This document shows positions 42,577-51,715 of a DNA stretch of 64,000 nt, one piece after another. Source of the stretch: Carnobacterium maltaromaticum DSM 20342 (GTDB lineage: Bacteria > Bacillota > Bacilli > Lactobacillales > Carnobacteriaceae); contig NZ_JQMX01000001.1 in NCBI RefSeq assembly GCF_000744945.1, forward strand, positions 1,302,001 through 1,366,000, given 5' to 3'. Position 1 is the first letter of the stretch. Every line of letters begins with the position of its first letter. The notes beneath the pieces were generated by a model. That model was not told the DNA's origin. It did not search any database and saw only the letters and a program-made list of their open reading frames with translations. Position numbers and translations under genes: made by a program.

Positions 42577-44442
42577 TTAGTTAATTAGCATTAATAATTT
42601 ACTTTCACCAGCAGTTACTACTAAATTTGCTGTGTGAATGACATCAAGATACTGAGATGAATTTGTAACGACTATAGGCGAAATCATATTCATTCCCGCT
42701 TTTTTCATTGTTTCTAAATCAAAAGCTAAAATATCTTGACCACGTTTAACAGATTGTCCTTTTGTTACGAGTAAATCAAAACCTTTTCCAGCCAATTCAA
42801 CAGTCTCTAGACCAATATGAATTAGAAGCTCTACACCTTCATCTGACGTTAAACCAATTGCATGATTCGTTGATGTTAACATTGTGACAGTTCCTGAAAA
42901 TGGCGCTTTAACCATCCCTTCATTAGGCATAATTGCTACGCCTTTACCGACCATTTCATTTGAAAAAGTTGCATCTGGAACCGTTTCTAATGGATAAATT
43001 TCCCCACTTAAGGGACTTAAAACATCAATTGGCAAGTCTTTATTAATTGGGAGGACAGGCTGAGAAAATTCAGCTTGTTGCGTTTCAATCGAACTCTCTT
43101 CAAAGTTTAGCAATAAAGTAATAATCAGCGAGACACTGAAACTCACACCAATCCCAATGACAGCTAACATAAAATTATTCGTACCTTTTTCTAAATAAGA
43201 TGGCAATGACATAATACCAGGAACTGCAAAAGCAAAGCTCTTAACATTAAATAGTCCGAAGATTGCGCCACCAATAGCTCCTCCAGCTAAACTGGCATAA
43301 AATGGTTTCTTGAGTTTCATCGTGACACCATAAATTGCTGGTTCTGTAATCCCGAAAATGGCTGGAATAATCGTTGAGAAAGATAGCTGTTTCATTTTTT
43401 TATCTTTTGTTTTAATTAAGACTCCCAAAACAGCTCCTGCTTGGGCTAAATTTGCCACAAAGTTCATTGGTAGCAACATGATATCGTAACCAACTTTATC
43501 TAAACTAGCGAAAGTTCCAGGAAAGAAAGCATAATGCATACCAGTAATAACAATCAGTGGCATTAATCCCCCCATCAACATACCTGCTAATGGTCCTGCA
43601 ACTGCAAACATAGTTGCAAAGAAGCGCTCTAAGTATACACCGATGTAGTTTCCTAATGGCGCAATTACCATTAATAAAATGGGCGCTGTAATGACTAAAG
43701 TTAGTAATGGTACAAAAATAATTTTTACTGATTTTGGAACAATCTGGTTCATATATTTGTGAATGTAGCTTAATAATAAGACACCTAAAATAATTGGTAG
43801 AACGGATGAAGCATAATTATTCATTGGAACATTTATACCTAAAAATTTCAGATAATTAACTTCCCCACCATTTGCGTAATTCATAATTGTTGGATACATT
43901 AAAATCCCAGCTAAAGTAACCGCTAAAGATTGATCCGTTTTAAAGCGTTTAGCTGCTGAATAAGCAATTAAAAATGGTAAAAAATGAAAAGGTGCATCTG
44001 AAATCATAGCTAAAATCTCATAACTTGAACTTGTTTCCGATAAAAGCTTCATCGCAACAAGTAAAGCCATAACACCTTTAAGTAAACCACCGCCAGTAAT
44101 AGCTGGTAATAAAGGTGTAAATATACCTGAAATTGTATCGAGAACAACTTCGATTGGATTACCATGATGACCAGATTTTGCACTTTCCTGTATTTTTCCA
44201 TCTAATAACTGACTAATTTCAGCATAAACACTTGTCACCTCGTTACCAATAATAATTTGAAACTGTCCACTTTGAAATTGTGCACCTAAGACCCCTTCTA
44301 ACTGGCGAATTTTCTCTAAATTAATTTGGTCCTTGTCCTTATAATTAAAGCGCAGTCGAGTAATACAATGCCAACTTTGATTTATATTTTCTGATCCCCC
44401 TATTTCTTTAATAATTGCTTTTGCTAACTCTTTTTTATCCAT
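42577..44442 (-). CDS. bglP: PTS beta-glucoside-specific EIIBCA
   Basis: A 621-residue single-chain beta-glucoside permease. The IIB domain has the phosphorylated Cys26 in HCITRLRF, IIC has about ten membrane segments (to about 460), and the C-terminal IIA domain has the His in LLIHIGLETVELAGKGF. All three domains look intact. It lies downstream of bglG behind an antiterminator hairpin and terminator, and upstream of bglA. Import and phosphorylation of aryl- or alkyl-beta-glucosides or similar sugars is inferred from the family. Confidence 0.94.
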   Translation of the reverse strand: MDKKELAKAIIKEIGGSENINQSWHCITRLRFNYKDKDQINLEKIRQLEGVLGAQFQSGQFQIIIGNEVTSVYAEISQLLDGKIQESAKSGHHGNPIEVVLDTISGIFTPLLPAITGGGLLKGVMALLVAMKLLSETSSSYEILAMISDAPFHFLPFLIAYSAAKRFKTDQSLAVTLAGILMYPTIMNYANGGEVNYLKFLGINVPMNNYASSVLPIILGVLLLSYIHKYMNQIVPKSVKIIFVPLLTLVITAPILLMVIAPLGNYIGVYLERFFATMFAVAGPLAGMLMGGLMPLIVITGMHYAFFPGTFASLDKVGYDIMLLPMNFVANLAQAGAVLGVLIKTKDKKMKQLSFSTIIPAIFGITEPAIYGVTMKLKKPFYASLAGGAIGGAIFGLFNVKSFAFAVPGIMSLPSYLEKGTNNFMLAVIGIGVSFSVSLIITLLLNFEESSIETQQAEFSQPVLPINKDLPIDVLSPLSGEIYPLETVPDATFSNEMVGKGVAIMPNEGMVKAPFSGTVTMLTSTNHAIGLTSDEGVELLIHIGLETVELAGKGFDLLVTKGQSVKRGQDILAFDLETMKKAGMNMISPIVVTNSSQYLDVIHTANLVVTAGESKLLMLIN

Positions 44443-44473
44443 GCTCAGTCCTCTTTTCTATCTATTTTTCTAT

Positions 44474-44566
44474 AAAAAAAACCTAAACAAAAATCTGCCA
44501 ACTTAATGATAAAATTAAGCTTTGCACATTTTTGTTTAGGTTAATGCCTGTTTTCAGTAACACACC
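44474..44566 (-). promoter_or_regulatory. Second RAT antiterminator and overlapping terminator, before bglP
   Basis: On the minus strand the RAT-like hairpin GTGTTACTG-aaaa-CAGGCATTAACC (44539-44566) overlaps by a few bases a strong terminator, AACCTAAACAAAAAT paired with ATTTTTGTTTAGGTT plus a T-run (44474-44542). Binding of the BglG protein to the RAT would prevent the terminator, the classical LicT/BglG mechanism. Confidence 0.88.
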
Positions 44567-44578
44567 ATAGACAAAACG

Positions 44579-45406
44579 TTATTTAATTATTCTTTCAATA
44601 TGAATGACTAAGTACACTAGCTCATCTTCCGAAATTTGCCATCCATATACCTTTAATAACATATCTTTAATCATTAAACCACACTCATAACTTTTACTAT
44701 ATCGTTCTTGAATAATAGTTTTTAAAGTACTATCCATCGGTGCACTCTGCAATTTTTCCGATTCTTGTCTTGCAATAAAATAGCGTAAATGAGTAATAAA
44801 GCGAGAATAGGTCATCGTCGTCTTATCCAAATTTATATTGAAACATGCTTGAATAATCTTAACAATGTCTTTGGTTAACGTTGTCATACGAATCGTTTGA
44901 TTCATCGATTGATTATCCATTTGAGCGTTAACAAAATGCAAAGCAATAAATGAAGCTTCAGTAGTTGGTAGTTCAATCCCAAGTTCTATTTGAATTAACT
45001 GCAACGATTCTATGCCGATTTCATACTCCTTAAAATATAGATGAGGTATCTCCCACTGGAAAGGTGTATCAATATCTATCTTTTGTTCCTTTCGCTCAAT
45101 AGCATATCTTAAATGATCTGCAAGAGTAAAAAGTAAAGATGAATTTATGTCTAAATTTAATTTGTTCTCACCTAGGGTAATTATTTTTTCAGTGACACTT
45201 AATAATTCTGGACTTAATCCTTCTAACAATCGACTGGCTTGATGGTTCATTCCGGATTGAAAAACTTTAGTCACCTCTTCCATCGGTACTTGGTCACCTT
45301 TTTTCCGCTTAAATCCTATGCCAGTTCCAAATGCTACTAACTCGTTGCCCACTTTATTAACAGCTAATATGATATTATTATTTAAAGATTTCACAACAGT
45401 CAACAT
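44579..45406 (-). CDS. bglG: BglG/LicT family transcription antiterminator
   Basis: 275 residues. The N-terminal CAT RNA-binding domain (MLTVVKSLNNNIILAVNK, residues 1-18, through about 56) is followed by two PRD domains whose His residues are phosphorylated by the PTS (HLRYAIERK and HFVNAQMD in PRD1, HLRYFIARQ and HIERI in PRD2). I chose ATG 45406 after AAGGGGG; the earlier in-frame ATG lies inside the leader terminator. It is first in the operon and is itself behind a RAT and terminator, so it autoregulates. Confidence 0.93.
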   Translation of the reverse strand: MLTVVKSLNNNIILAVNKVGNELVAFGTGIGFKRKKGDQVPMEEVTKVFQSGMNHQASRLLEGLSPELLSVTEKIITLGENKLNLDINSSLLFTLADHLRYAIERKEQKIDIDTPFQWEIPHLYFKEYEIGIESLQLIQIELGIELPTTEASFIALHFVNAQMDNQSMNQTIRMTTLTKDIVKIIQACFNINLDKTTMTYSRFITHLRYFIARQESEKLQSAPMDSTLKTIIQERYSKSYECGLMIKDMLLKVYGWQISEDELVYLVIHIERIIK

Positions 45407-45430
45407 TCGGTTTCCCCCTTCAAAAACAGA

Positions 45431-45533
45431 AAAAAACACCAACATCGTAAATAACTTTCATCGCAAAATGAATAAGGGAGTCCCTTAACGTTATTATTGA
45501 CTTGGTGGTGCCTGATCGTATCAGTAACACTCC
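45431..45533 (-). promoter_or_regulatory. First RAT antiterminator and terminator, before bglG
   Basis: On the minus strand the RAT-like hairpin GTGTTACTGAT-acg-ATCAGGCAC lies at 45504-45533. It is followed by a terminator beginning CACCAA and closing at TTGGTG plus a seven-T run (45431-45508). Same architecture as before bglP. Confidence 0.88.
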
Positions 45534-45553
45534 TGTATCTAACTTATGAACCT

Positions 45554-45582
45554 ACTTTAGCATTAAAAGAAAACGTTGTCAA
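45554..45582 (-). promoter_or_regulatory. SigA promoter with cre site for the bgl operon
   Basis: On the minus strand -35 TTGACA (45577-45582), 17-nt spacer, -10 TAAAGT (45554-45559). A cre site TGACAACGTTTTCT (45568-45581; 13 of 14 positions) overlaps the -35, so CcpA repression adds to antitermination control. Confidence 0.85.
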
Positions 45583-45660
45583 ACATTTTTTTAGTTTACT
45601 TAAAATTCAAAAAAAGATAGCTACTAATTACAAAAAAGCAAACCTTTCGTTGAAAAGACA

Positions 45661-45812
45661 TTAATTTTCAAAACCATTATATTTTTTATTTTCAGTAATA
45701 CTAAGCCGTCCTATTCTACCAATTCAGCACTGAATAAGGGATGTTGAATACTTAAAGGTTTCTTCAAAACCTCTATTCCATTATCAGATAGACAACCATA
45801 TTATAAAACTTC
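45661..45812 (-). pseudogene. Remnant of the unknown gene found at 58162-58635
   Basis: On the minus strand this stretch aligns with the 3' part of the gene at 58162-58635. Matches include GGAAGTTTTATAATATG with GAAGTTTTGAAATATG, AACATCCCTTATTCAGTG with AACATCCTTTAGCAAGTG, TTGGTAGAATAGGA with TTTGTAGAATGGGA, and TATTACTGAAAA in both. It has many frame breaks and no start. It shows that a second copy once existed here. Confidence 0.65.
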
Positions 45813-45842
45813 CTTTTGATTTAATTAGACTTAAATTACCTG

Positions 45843-46031
45843 CTAAATTTTATTTTTCCGTTTTCTTTTTTTGGAACTCTCCGGTTTAAGTGCTGTTAAG
45901 AATAATAACATCATTCCTAAACCAAGTACTATTTCGTTATCTATCATTAATAAACCCACAGGGATACCTATCAATAAATAGAGAACTATCCGTAAAATCA
46001 AATTTTCCTTTATAGTTTTCTTTATTTTCAT
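45843..46031 (-). CDS. Small two-helix membrane protein, unknown function
   Basis: A 62-residue protein with two hydrophobic segments (about 13-30 and 33-50) between basic ends (KIKKTIKEN and KKRKRKNKI). ATG 46031 follows AAGGAG with 8-nt spacing, so it is probably translated. I do not recognise it. It lies directly upstream of the decayed remnant at 45661-45812, which may once have been its operon partner. Small basic two-helix proteins include bacteriocin immunity or stress peptides, but nothing here supports a choice. Confidence 0.5.
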   Translation of the reverse strand: MKIKKTIKENLILRIVLYLLIGIPVGLLMIDNEIVLGLGMMLLFLTALKPESSKKRKRKNKI

Positions 46032-46135
46032 TTTTTATTACTCCTTTCTTATACTACACGCTAGTTATCATAATTTTAACATAACTATGTGTTTAATAAT
46101 AGATAAATAATTATTATCATTTAATTGCAAATAAG

Positions 46136-46161
46136 ATATAGTTTCTATATAGAAACTATAT
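46136..46161. promoter_or_regulatory. 26-bp perfect palindrome, MarR operator
   Basis: ATATAGTTTCTATATAGAAACTATAT-type perfect inverted repeat (arms 46136-46148 and 46149-46161; core AGTTTCTATATAGAAACT), 14 nt before the MarR start codon. Position and symmetry fit a MarR-family dimer site controlling the marR-uvrA-like operon. Confidence 0.75.
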
Positions 46162-46175
46162 CCGAGGTGAAAAGT

Positions 46176-46607
46176 ATGACTTTATTAACAAATGCGCTTA
46201 TCGATTTGCAGTGTGAACTTGTCGCGGAAAGAAATATGAAAAATCCATAAAATATTAGTTGGCTTCAATATGATATTTTGCACCACTTATCTTTAAAAGA
46301 AGAGCAGTTGCCTTCTGAAATTAGTATCGCCCTTGGCATTAGCCGTACCAAACTTTCTAAAGCTTTAAAAGAACTCAAATTAACAGGATATATTACCCAA
46401 AAACCAAGTGAAAAAGATGGACGTGAACTCATAACAAGTCTATCTGATAGTGGCATACAATTCCTTCAAACTATCAATTTAGGGCATCAACAACTTTCAC
46501 AAGTAGCCGACAGCATATTTACAGAAAAAGAAAAGATAAAGTTTGCACAACTCTCAAGCAAATTTTCTAGTGCACTTAAAGAAGAAAGGACGGGCTTTCA
46601 TGAGTGA
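46176..46607 (+). pseudogene. MarR family regulator with a premature TAA
   Basis: The frame from ATG 46176 (ribosome binding site GAGGTG, 8 nt) is intact except for TAA at codon 25 (46248-46250). It then continues in the same frame with a MarR winged helix: LPSEISIALGISRTKLSKAL, LKLTGYITQ and SEKDGRELITSLSDSG. Total length would be 143 residues, normal for MarR. A restart at TTG 46278 could give 109 residues lacking the first dimerisation helix. It overlaps the UvrA-like start by 8 nt. With its operator intact but its N-terminus cut, repression is probably lost. Confidence 0.75.
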
Positions 46608-48849
46608 TTTTATTACTATAAAAGGTGCACGAACAAATAACCTTAAAAATATCTCACTAACTATTCCTAAACACAAAATAACCGTTGCAACTGGTGTTTC
46701 AGGTTCAGGAAAATCCTCATTAATCTTTGACACTTTAGCAGCCGAGTTCCAACACTTGCTAAATGATACCTACTCTAGCTATATTCAACAATTGCTGCCT
46801 CATTATGCTCAACCTGTTGTGGATGAAATTGAAAACTTACCTGTCTCTATTGTCATTAATCAGAAAAAAATTGGTGGCAATGCCCGCTCAACAGTTGGCA
46901 CAGTGACGGATATTTATACCAGTTTAAGGTTATTATTTTCAAGAATTGCTAAACCCTTTATCGGCTACTCCATGGTTTACTCATTTAATCATCCTCAAGG
47001 CATGTGTCCACTATGTAAAGGCTTAGGCGAGACAAAAGAAATTGATTTAGCCCATTTAATCAACTTTGATAAATCACTGAATGAAGGTGCCATCAATTTT
47101 CCGACTTTTCAACCAGGTGGCTAGCGTTTAACTAGATATACTGAAACGGGAAACTTTGATAATGATAAAAAAATTAAAGACTTTACAACAAATGAACGCG
47201 AACTTCTTTTGTACAATACTGGAAGTGCTACTCTTCACCCAACGGAACAATGGCCAAAAACATCCACTTATATTGGGATTATTCCCAGAATTACTAAAAG
47301 TTTTATCGAAAAAGAAGATCCTAAATATGCGGCTCAACTTAACGCAATCCTGCACGTGGAAGATTGCCCTGAATGCCTTGCTACAAGAGTCAATGATTTG
47401 GTTCGTTCTGCCAAAATAGATGGAAAATCGATTGCAGATTGCGTGATGATGCCTATTTCTGACTTAATTTCCTTTATCAACCAAATAGATTCCCCTAGTG
47501 TTGAAATTGTTCTTAAAGATTTAATCAAAAAATTAGAAAGCTTAAAGACTGTCGGATTAAGCTATTTATTTCTCAATCGTCCGACTTCAACTCTTTCAGG
47601 TGGCGAATCCCAACGAATAAAAATGACCAAGCATTTAACTAACGCCCTTGCAGATGTCTTGTACATTTTCGATGAGCCTAGTGTTGGTCTTCATCCAGAA
47701 GATATTCTAGGCATGACAACAATCATTGAAGGGTTAAAAAGTAAAGGGAATACCGTTGTTTTGGTTGACCATGATCCTGACATTATCAAAATTGCCGACC
47801 ATATTATTGACATAGGTACAGGCGCTGGCATTAACGGTGGAAGGATTACTTTTGAAGGGACTTATCAAGGTTTATTGGAATCAAATACACTAACTGGAAA
47901 GACCCTATCCCGCTCTCATTTTATCAACACTAAAAAGAAACTTTTTTCCTCTTACTATACTTTGGAGCATGCTAGCCTTCATAATGTCATTGAGGCTTCA
48001 ATTAAACTACCTAAAAATGGTTTGACAGTTGTGACGGGGGTCGCTGGTTCAGGAAAAAGTACATTAATTCGCCATCTTTTTAAAAAGAAATATCCAGAGG
48101 CAACCATTCTTGATCAGAGTCCGATACGTGGCAGCAGTCGTTCAAATGTCCTCGCTTACCTGAATGTTTTTGACAAAATTAGAAATATTTTTGCTCATTA
48201 TTCAGGAAAAAGTAGTTCTTATTTTAGTTATAACGGCAAAGGTGCCTGCCCTCTATGCAAAGGGAAAGGCTATATAAAATTGGACTTGGCTTATATGGGC
48301 GATGTAGAGCAACCTTGTGAGAAATGCCATGGGAAAAGATACAATGAAGAAGCATTATCTGTAACCTGGCATGGTAGGACTATTTATGATATTTTGCAAT
48401 TAACAATTGGGGAAGCCGTTGATTTATTTGATGATCCATCATTAAAAGAAGCTATTCAAAATTTAATTGACGTTAATTTAGGCTATGTAAAATTGGGACA
48501 GTCTTTAGATACATTTTCAGGCGGGGAACTCCAACGGTTAAAAATCGCTAAAATAATTCATCAAACTACGGATAATTTACTGATATTAGATGAACCTAGC
48601 ACGGGACTACATGAAGCCGATGTGATGAACTTGCTATCTTTGTTCAAAAAACTTCTGAAAGAAAATAAAACTTTAATTGTTTTAGAGCATAACTTGCAAA
48701 TTATTAGCCAAGCTCAATGGATTATTGATATGGGCTTAGGCGGAGGAAATTTAGGTGGCAATGTGCTTTTTCAAGGATATCCAATTGATTTATTGGACGC
48801 CGCTGGATCTTATACTGCGGAACATTTGCGGGGGTATTTGAAATCGTGA
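46600..48849 (+). pseudogene. UvrA-like ABC ATPase (resistance-type) with an in-frame TAG
   Basis: The 749-codon frame is continuous except for TAG at 47122-47124, where related proteins would have Trp (QPGG-stop-RLTRY; TGG to TAG is one change). Before it lie Walker [10 protein letters not shown] and a CPLCKG zinc-finger half. After it come TLSGGESQRIK, a second Walker A GVAGSGKST, CPLCKGKGY, CEKCHG and FSGGELQRLK. It is shorter than repair UvrA (about 940) and paired with marR, as in drug-associated UvrA-like proteins. ATG 46600 follows AAAGGA. As written it yields a 174-residue N-terminal piece unless the stop is read through. Confidence 0.8.
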
Positions 48850-48858
48850 ACTATAAAT

Positions 48859-48906
48859 GAAAAACATCCTAAACATTTGCTAATGTTTAAGATGTTTTAT
48901 TTTTTA
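48859..48906 (+). terminator. Terminator of the marR-uvrA-like operon
   Basis: AAAACATC-c-TAAACATT pairs with AATGTTTA-a-GATGTTTT around TGCT, followed by a run of T. Confidence 0.9.
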
Positions 48907-49063
48907 ACAGGATTTCAAATTTATTCTTTCGCAACATTATTAACAGGAATTTTTTTAATAATTAAGTCGTTATAAATAAAAATTTAAAATTCTAAAATAG
49001 TCAGCAAACTCTTTGTATTAGCTCTATTGACCCTCTTATTCTTTTCAATTTAGCACTAATTTC

Positions 49064-49444
49064 TTATTTTCCTTCGTATAAATTATAATTAATCTTACTT
49101 AATGATAAAAATTCTTGGATCGAACTCTCTCTGTATTTCATATATACCTTATTTAGAAAAACTTCATCTACATTTTGATCGATTTTTAAAGCTTTAAACA
49201 TAGCTGCATAAATATTTATCATACGCTCATTCGTTTGCATGGAATCAACCACCCCATACTCTAAATAAGCGTGAAATTTTTTCACAGCATTCATAACTTC
49301 TTTTGAATTATAAAAATATACTGTTATCCCATTCATTGCTGCTGAGTATTCTGTACATTTGACATCATACCTATAACTAATCATTTGAACTAAAGTATCA
49401 TATTTTTTGCTCCACAAATCGTATTCTCTATGTGATTCCTCCAT
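49064..49444 (-). CDS. Small protein of unknown function, DUF6680-like
   Basis: A 126-residue protein with no membrane segment. The segment KYDTLVQMISYR, then YSAAMNGITVYFYNSKEVMN and FHAYLE resembles, from memory, the DUF6680 family of small accessory proteins; that is a weak match. It lies 13 nt after an XRE-type regulator gene in the same direction, so it is the third gene of that operon. Ribosome binding site AAGGGAAATAGA. Role unknown. Confidence 0.55.
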   Translation of the reverse strand: MEESHREYDLWSKKYDTLVQMISYRYDVKCTEYSAAMNGITVYFYNSKEVMNAVKKFHAYLEYGVVDSMQTNERMINIYAAMFKALKIDQNVDEVFLNKVYMKYRESSIQEFLSLSKINYNLYEGK

Positions 49445-49457
49445 TCTATTTCCCTTG

Positions 49458-50177
49458 TTATTTATAAGTTTCTATTGGCCACATAATCTCACCAGTAAAA
49501 TCCAATTCTTTAGTTATTTCATTGTCTAATTCATAATCAAACAACTTACATTCTTCTATTAATCTACTTATCATCAAGTTTCTTAAAAGTAGCATTGGCT
49601 TTTTCAAACATATAGAATCTTGTAAGTACTTTGCGATTTCTTCAGTATTGAAAGAAGCACTATTCATAGTCAACATTTTAATCTTCAATTCCTTTGAGAG
49701 TAAGTATTTACCTTTATTATACTTATACCAAAAAAATAAAAAATGCTTCATATCTTTTTGAATAGATTTTATCTCTTTACTATTTGAAGGTTCAACATTC
49801 TTAATTCTTTCACCAACCTCATTAATAAACTCCACTGCCAACTTTCTAGGAATTAACAAGCTAGGTTCTCTGGAACATATATAATAATTTTGGATAAACT
49901 CAAGCGGGTATTCTTCATCTACCAATTCAAGAACATTTTTCCCCAATTTCACATAATTATCATATCTACTCTTTAATTCAATATTATCCTTTAAAAGATA
50001 GTCTAAAGTAATCCCAAACTCTGTTCTTAATCTTTTTAAATTTTCCAATGATGGCGTATATTTTTCGTTCTCCCACTGCACAATTATTTTTGTTGAAACA
50101 CCTATTTTTTCAGCTAATTGTTCTTGAGTCATACCTTTAATTTTTCGTTCTTCTCTTATTTTTAAATGTATTCCCAT
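49458..50177 (-). CDS. XRE family HTH regulator with unknown C-terminal domain
   Basis: 239 residues. The N-terminal helix-turn-helix (IREERKIKGMTQEQLAEKIG, then VSTKIIVQWENEKYTPSLEN) is a standard Cro/CI-type domain (about 6-62). The following 170 residues are helical, with no motif I recognise. ATG 50177 follows AGGAGG and overlaps the end of the frameshifted XRE gene by 16 nt, so the two were co-translated. Lysogeny, toxin-antitoxin or accessory-island regulators are possible contexts; no phage gene is nearby. Confidence 0.75.
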   Translation of the reverse strand: MGIHLKIREERKIKGMTQEQLAEKIGVSTKIIVQWENEKYTPSLENLKRLRTEFGITLDYLLKDNIELKSRYDNYVKLGKNVLELVDEEYPLEFIQNYYICSREPSLLIPRKLAVEFINEVGERIKNVEPSNSKEIKSIQKDMKHFLFFWYKYNKGKYLLSKELKIKMLTMNSASFNTEEIAKYLQDSICLKKPMLLLRNLMISRLIEECKLFDYELDNEITKELDFTGEIMWPIETYK

Positions 50178-50817
50178 CTATCGAATCCTCCTATATCAAA
50201 AAGTTCCAAATAGCCACATATATCGTGTAATACAGCTTCTAATTCTTCTAATAAATCTAAGTGATTAACAGGATCTCTCTTTTCTTTAACCCCTAAATAA
50301 CCTGCGCTATCATCATATATTCGTCTGTACAATTCTTCCTCATTGTATGACCTTTCATTATCTACCATCCAACGTTTACAAATATCATAGGCAGCTTTAC
50401 AATTATAATAACCATCATGTTCAAATTTCAAGTGATCCTCATAACAACGCATAATTAAATCGTATTTTGGTGCTACAATCCAATCACTACTTTGTACCAC
50501 TTCATATTTGTTAACAAACTCAGCAATATTTTCAACAGAACAATAGTCACTTATATCTTTTCCAAACCTATAGTATCTTTCTCCATTATTCATAATTGGC
50601 TCTATTTCTTCAGAAACTAAATCCTCTATGGATACATCATATAATTCGCTTAGAAATGCCAAAACTTTGGGATCAATACTAGAAGTTCCTGATTCCCAAC
50701 GTTTAATTGTTTCCACTTAAATGTTAATCCAATAGATTCCTCAATAATTTGTACTAACTTTTTCTTTGATAACCCTTTGTTTTTTCTCTCAATTTCAATT
50801 TGTTCATTTAACCTCAT
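50162..50817 (-). pseudogene. XRE family regulator split by a frameshift
   Basis: ATG 50817 has a strong ribosome binding site (GGGGGAGG) and opens MRLNEQIEIERKNKGLSKKK, the first part of an XRE domain. The frame then fails near 50716-50720. The rest of the domain (ETIKRWESGTSSIDPKVLAF) and about 150 further residues continue in another frame to 50162. Restoring one base rebuilds an intact helix-turn-helix. The downstream frame alone (GTG 50716) has a TAA immediately before it and no ribosome binding site. The C-terminal part is acidic and unrecognised. Confidence 0.7.
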
Positions 50818-51656
50818 TCAATTTCCTCCCCCTATTCAATTCATAGATATATCTTACCAACATATGCGTATTTTATGAAGGAAGTTAATGAGTGTAAAAC
50901 ACATTATTTACTTCCTATTCTAGTAAATTGATAGTATTTTATTTTTATTGTATGGAAAATCATTAGTTCTAAAAATAATATTTCGCTCTATTTATTGAAT
51001 TAGATTTTCTCTTAGGTGCTTTTATATAGATATCTAATCCATCAGCTTGTTTGAATTATTTTTTTAAATACGTTCAGTTGTGTAACTCCATATTTTTTTA
51101 CTAAAGTCTAATTGTTTCCACACATTTCACTTTCTTTCATAACTTATTTCGTCATTTTTTTCAAAAAATTGCTCTTTTCAAGTCATAACTATTTTTTTAA
51201 AGAGGCAGATATTTGGCCAAAATATCTGCCAAAAAGCAATAATTTTTACTAAAAAAAGTAGAACCCAAACAAGGGTCCTGACTTCTATTCAAAAGATTAA
51301 CCACATTTGCTTTTCAGCAATAATTTTTTATTGATATAGTCCTAATAATCAGTAATAATAAGGTTTTTAAATAGGCAAATTCAAAGTAACTTTCTCTTAA
51401 TTTTTACAACAATGCCGATTATTATTGATCTTTAACAGTGAAGACTACAGACACTATGCCTTCTCCTGTACCAAGTAGCTTTATTTTATTACATAGAACT
51501 GAACTTGAATTGTCATTCAATGTCTTCACAACCCCTTTAATATTTTTAAACTCTATAAACATAGGCTAATGTCATACCTGAAAAGTTTAAAGAAACTAGC
51601 TAACGTTTTGCAAATTACATCAATTTTAGCGAATGGTATTTACCAACAACCATCCA
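50818..51656. other. Gene-poor stretch between the XRE operon and the suf operon
   Basis: About 840 bp of very AT-rich DNA with no convincing gene. It holds a hairpin, GGCAGATATTT (51204-51214) with AAATATCTGCC (51220-51230). It also holds a 46-codon minus-strand frame (51424-51564, starting MFIEFKNIKGVVK) without a ribosome binding site, possibly a gene remnant. Nothing else stands out. It looks like an old insertion/deletion scar. Confidence 0.5.
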
Positions 51657-51708
51657 TTGAAATAAAAGAGTACCAAAATATTGTTAATACAACATTTTGG
51701 TACTCTTT
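51657..51708 (-). terminator. Terminator of the suf operon
   Basis: AAAGAGTACCAAAAT (51665-51679) pairs with ATTTTGGTACTCTTT (51694-51708), just after the sufB stop, with a T-rich tail on the minus strand. Confidence 0.85.
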
Positions 51709-51715
51709 AAATTTA

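Noticed and set aside
48850..51715. Prophage or conjugative element
   Set aside because: There are HTH regulators and decayed genes, but no integrase, attachment repeats, structural or transfer genes.
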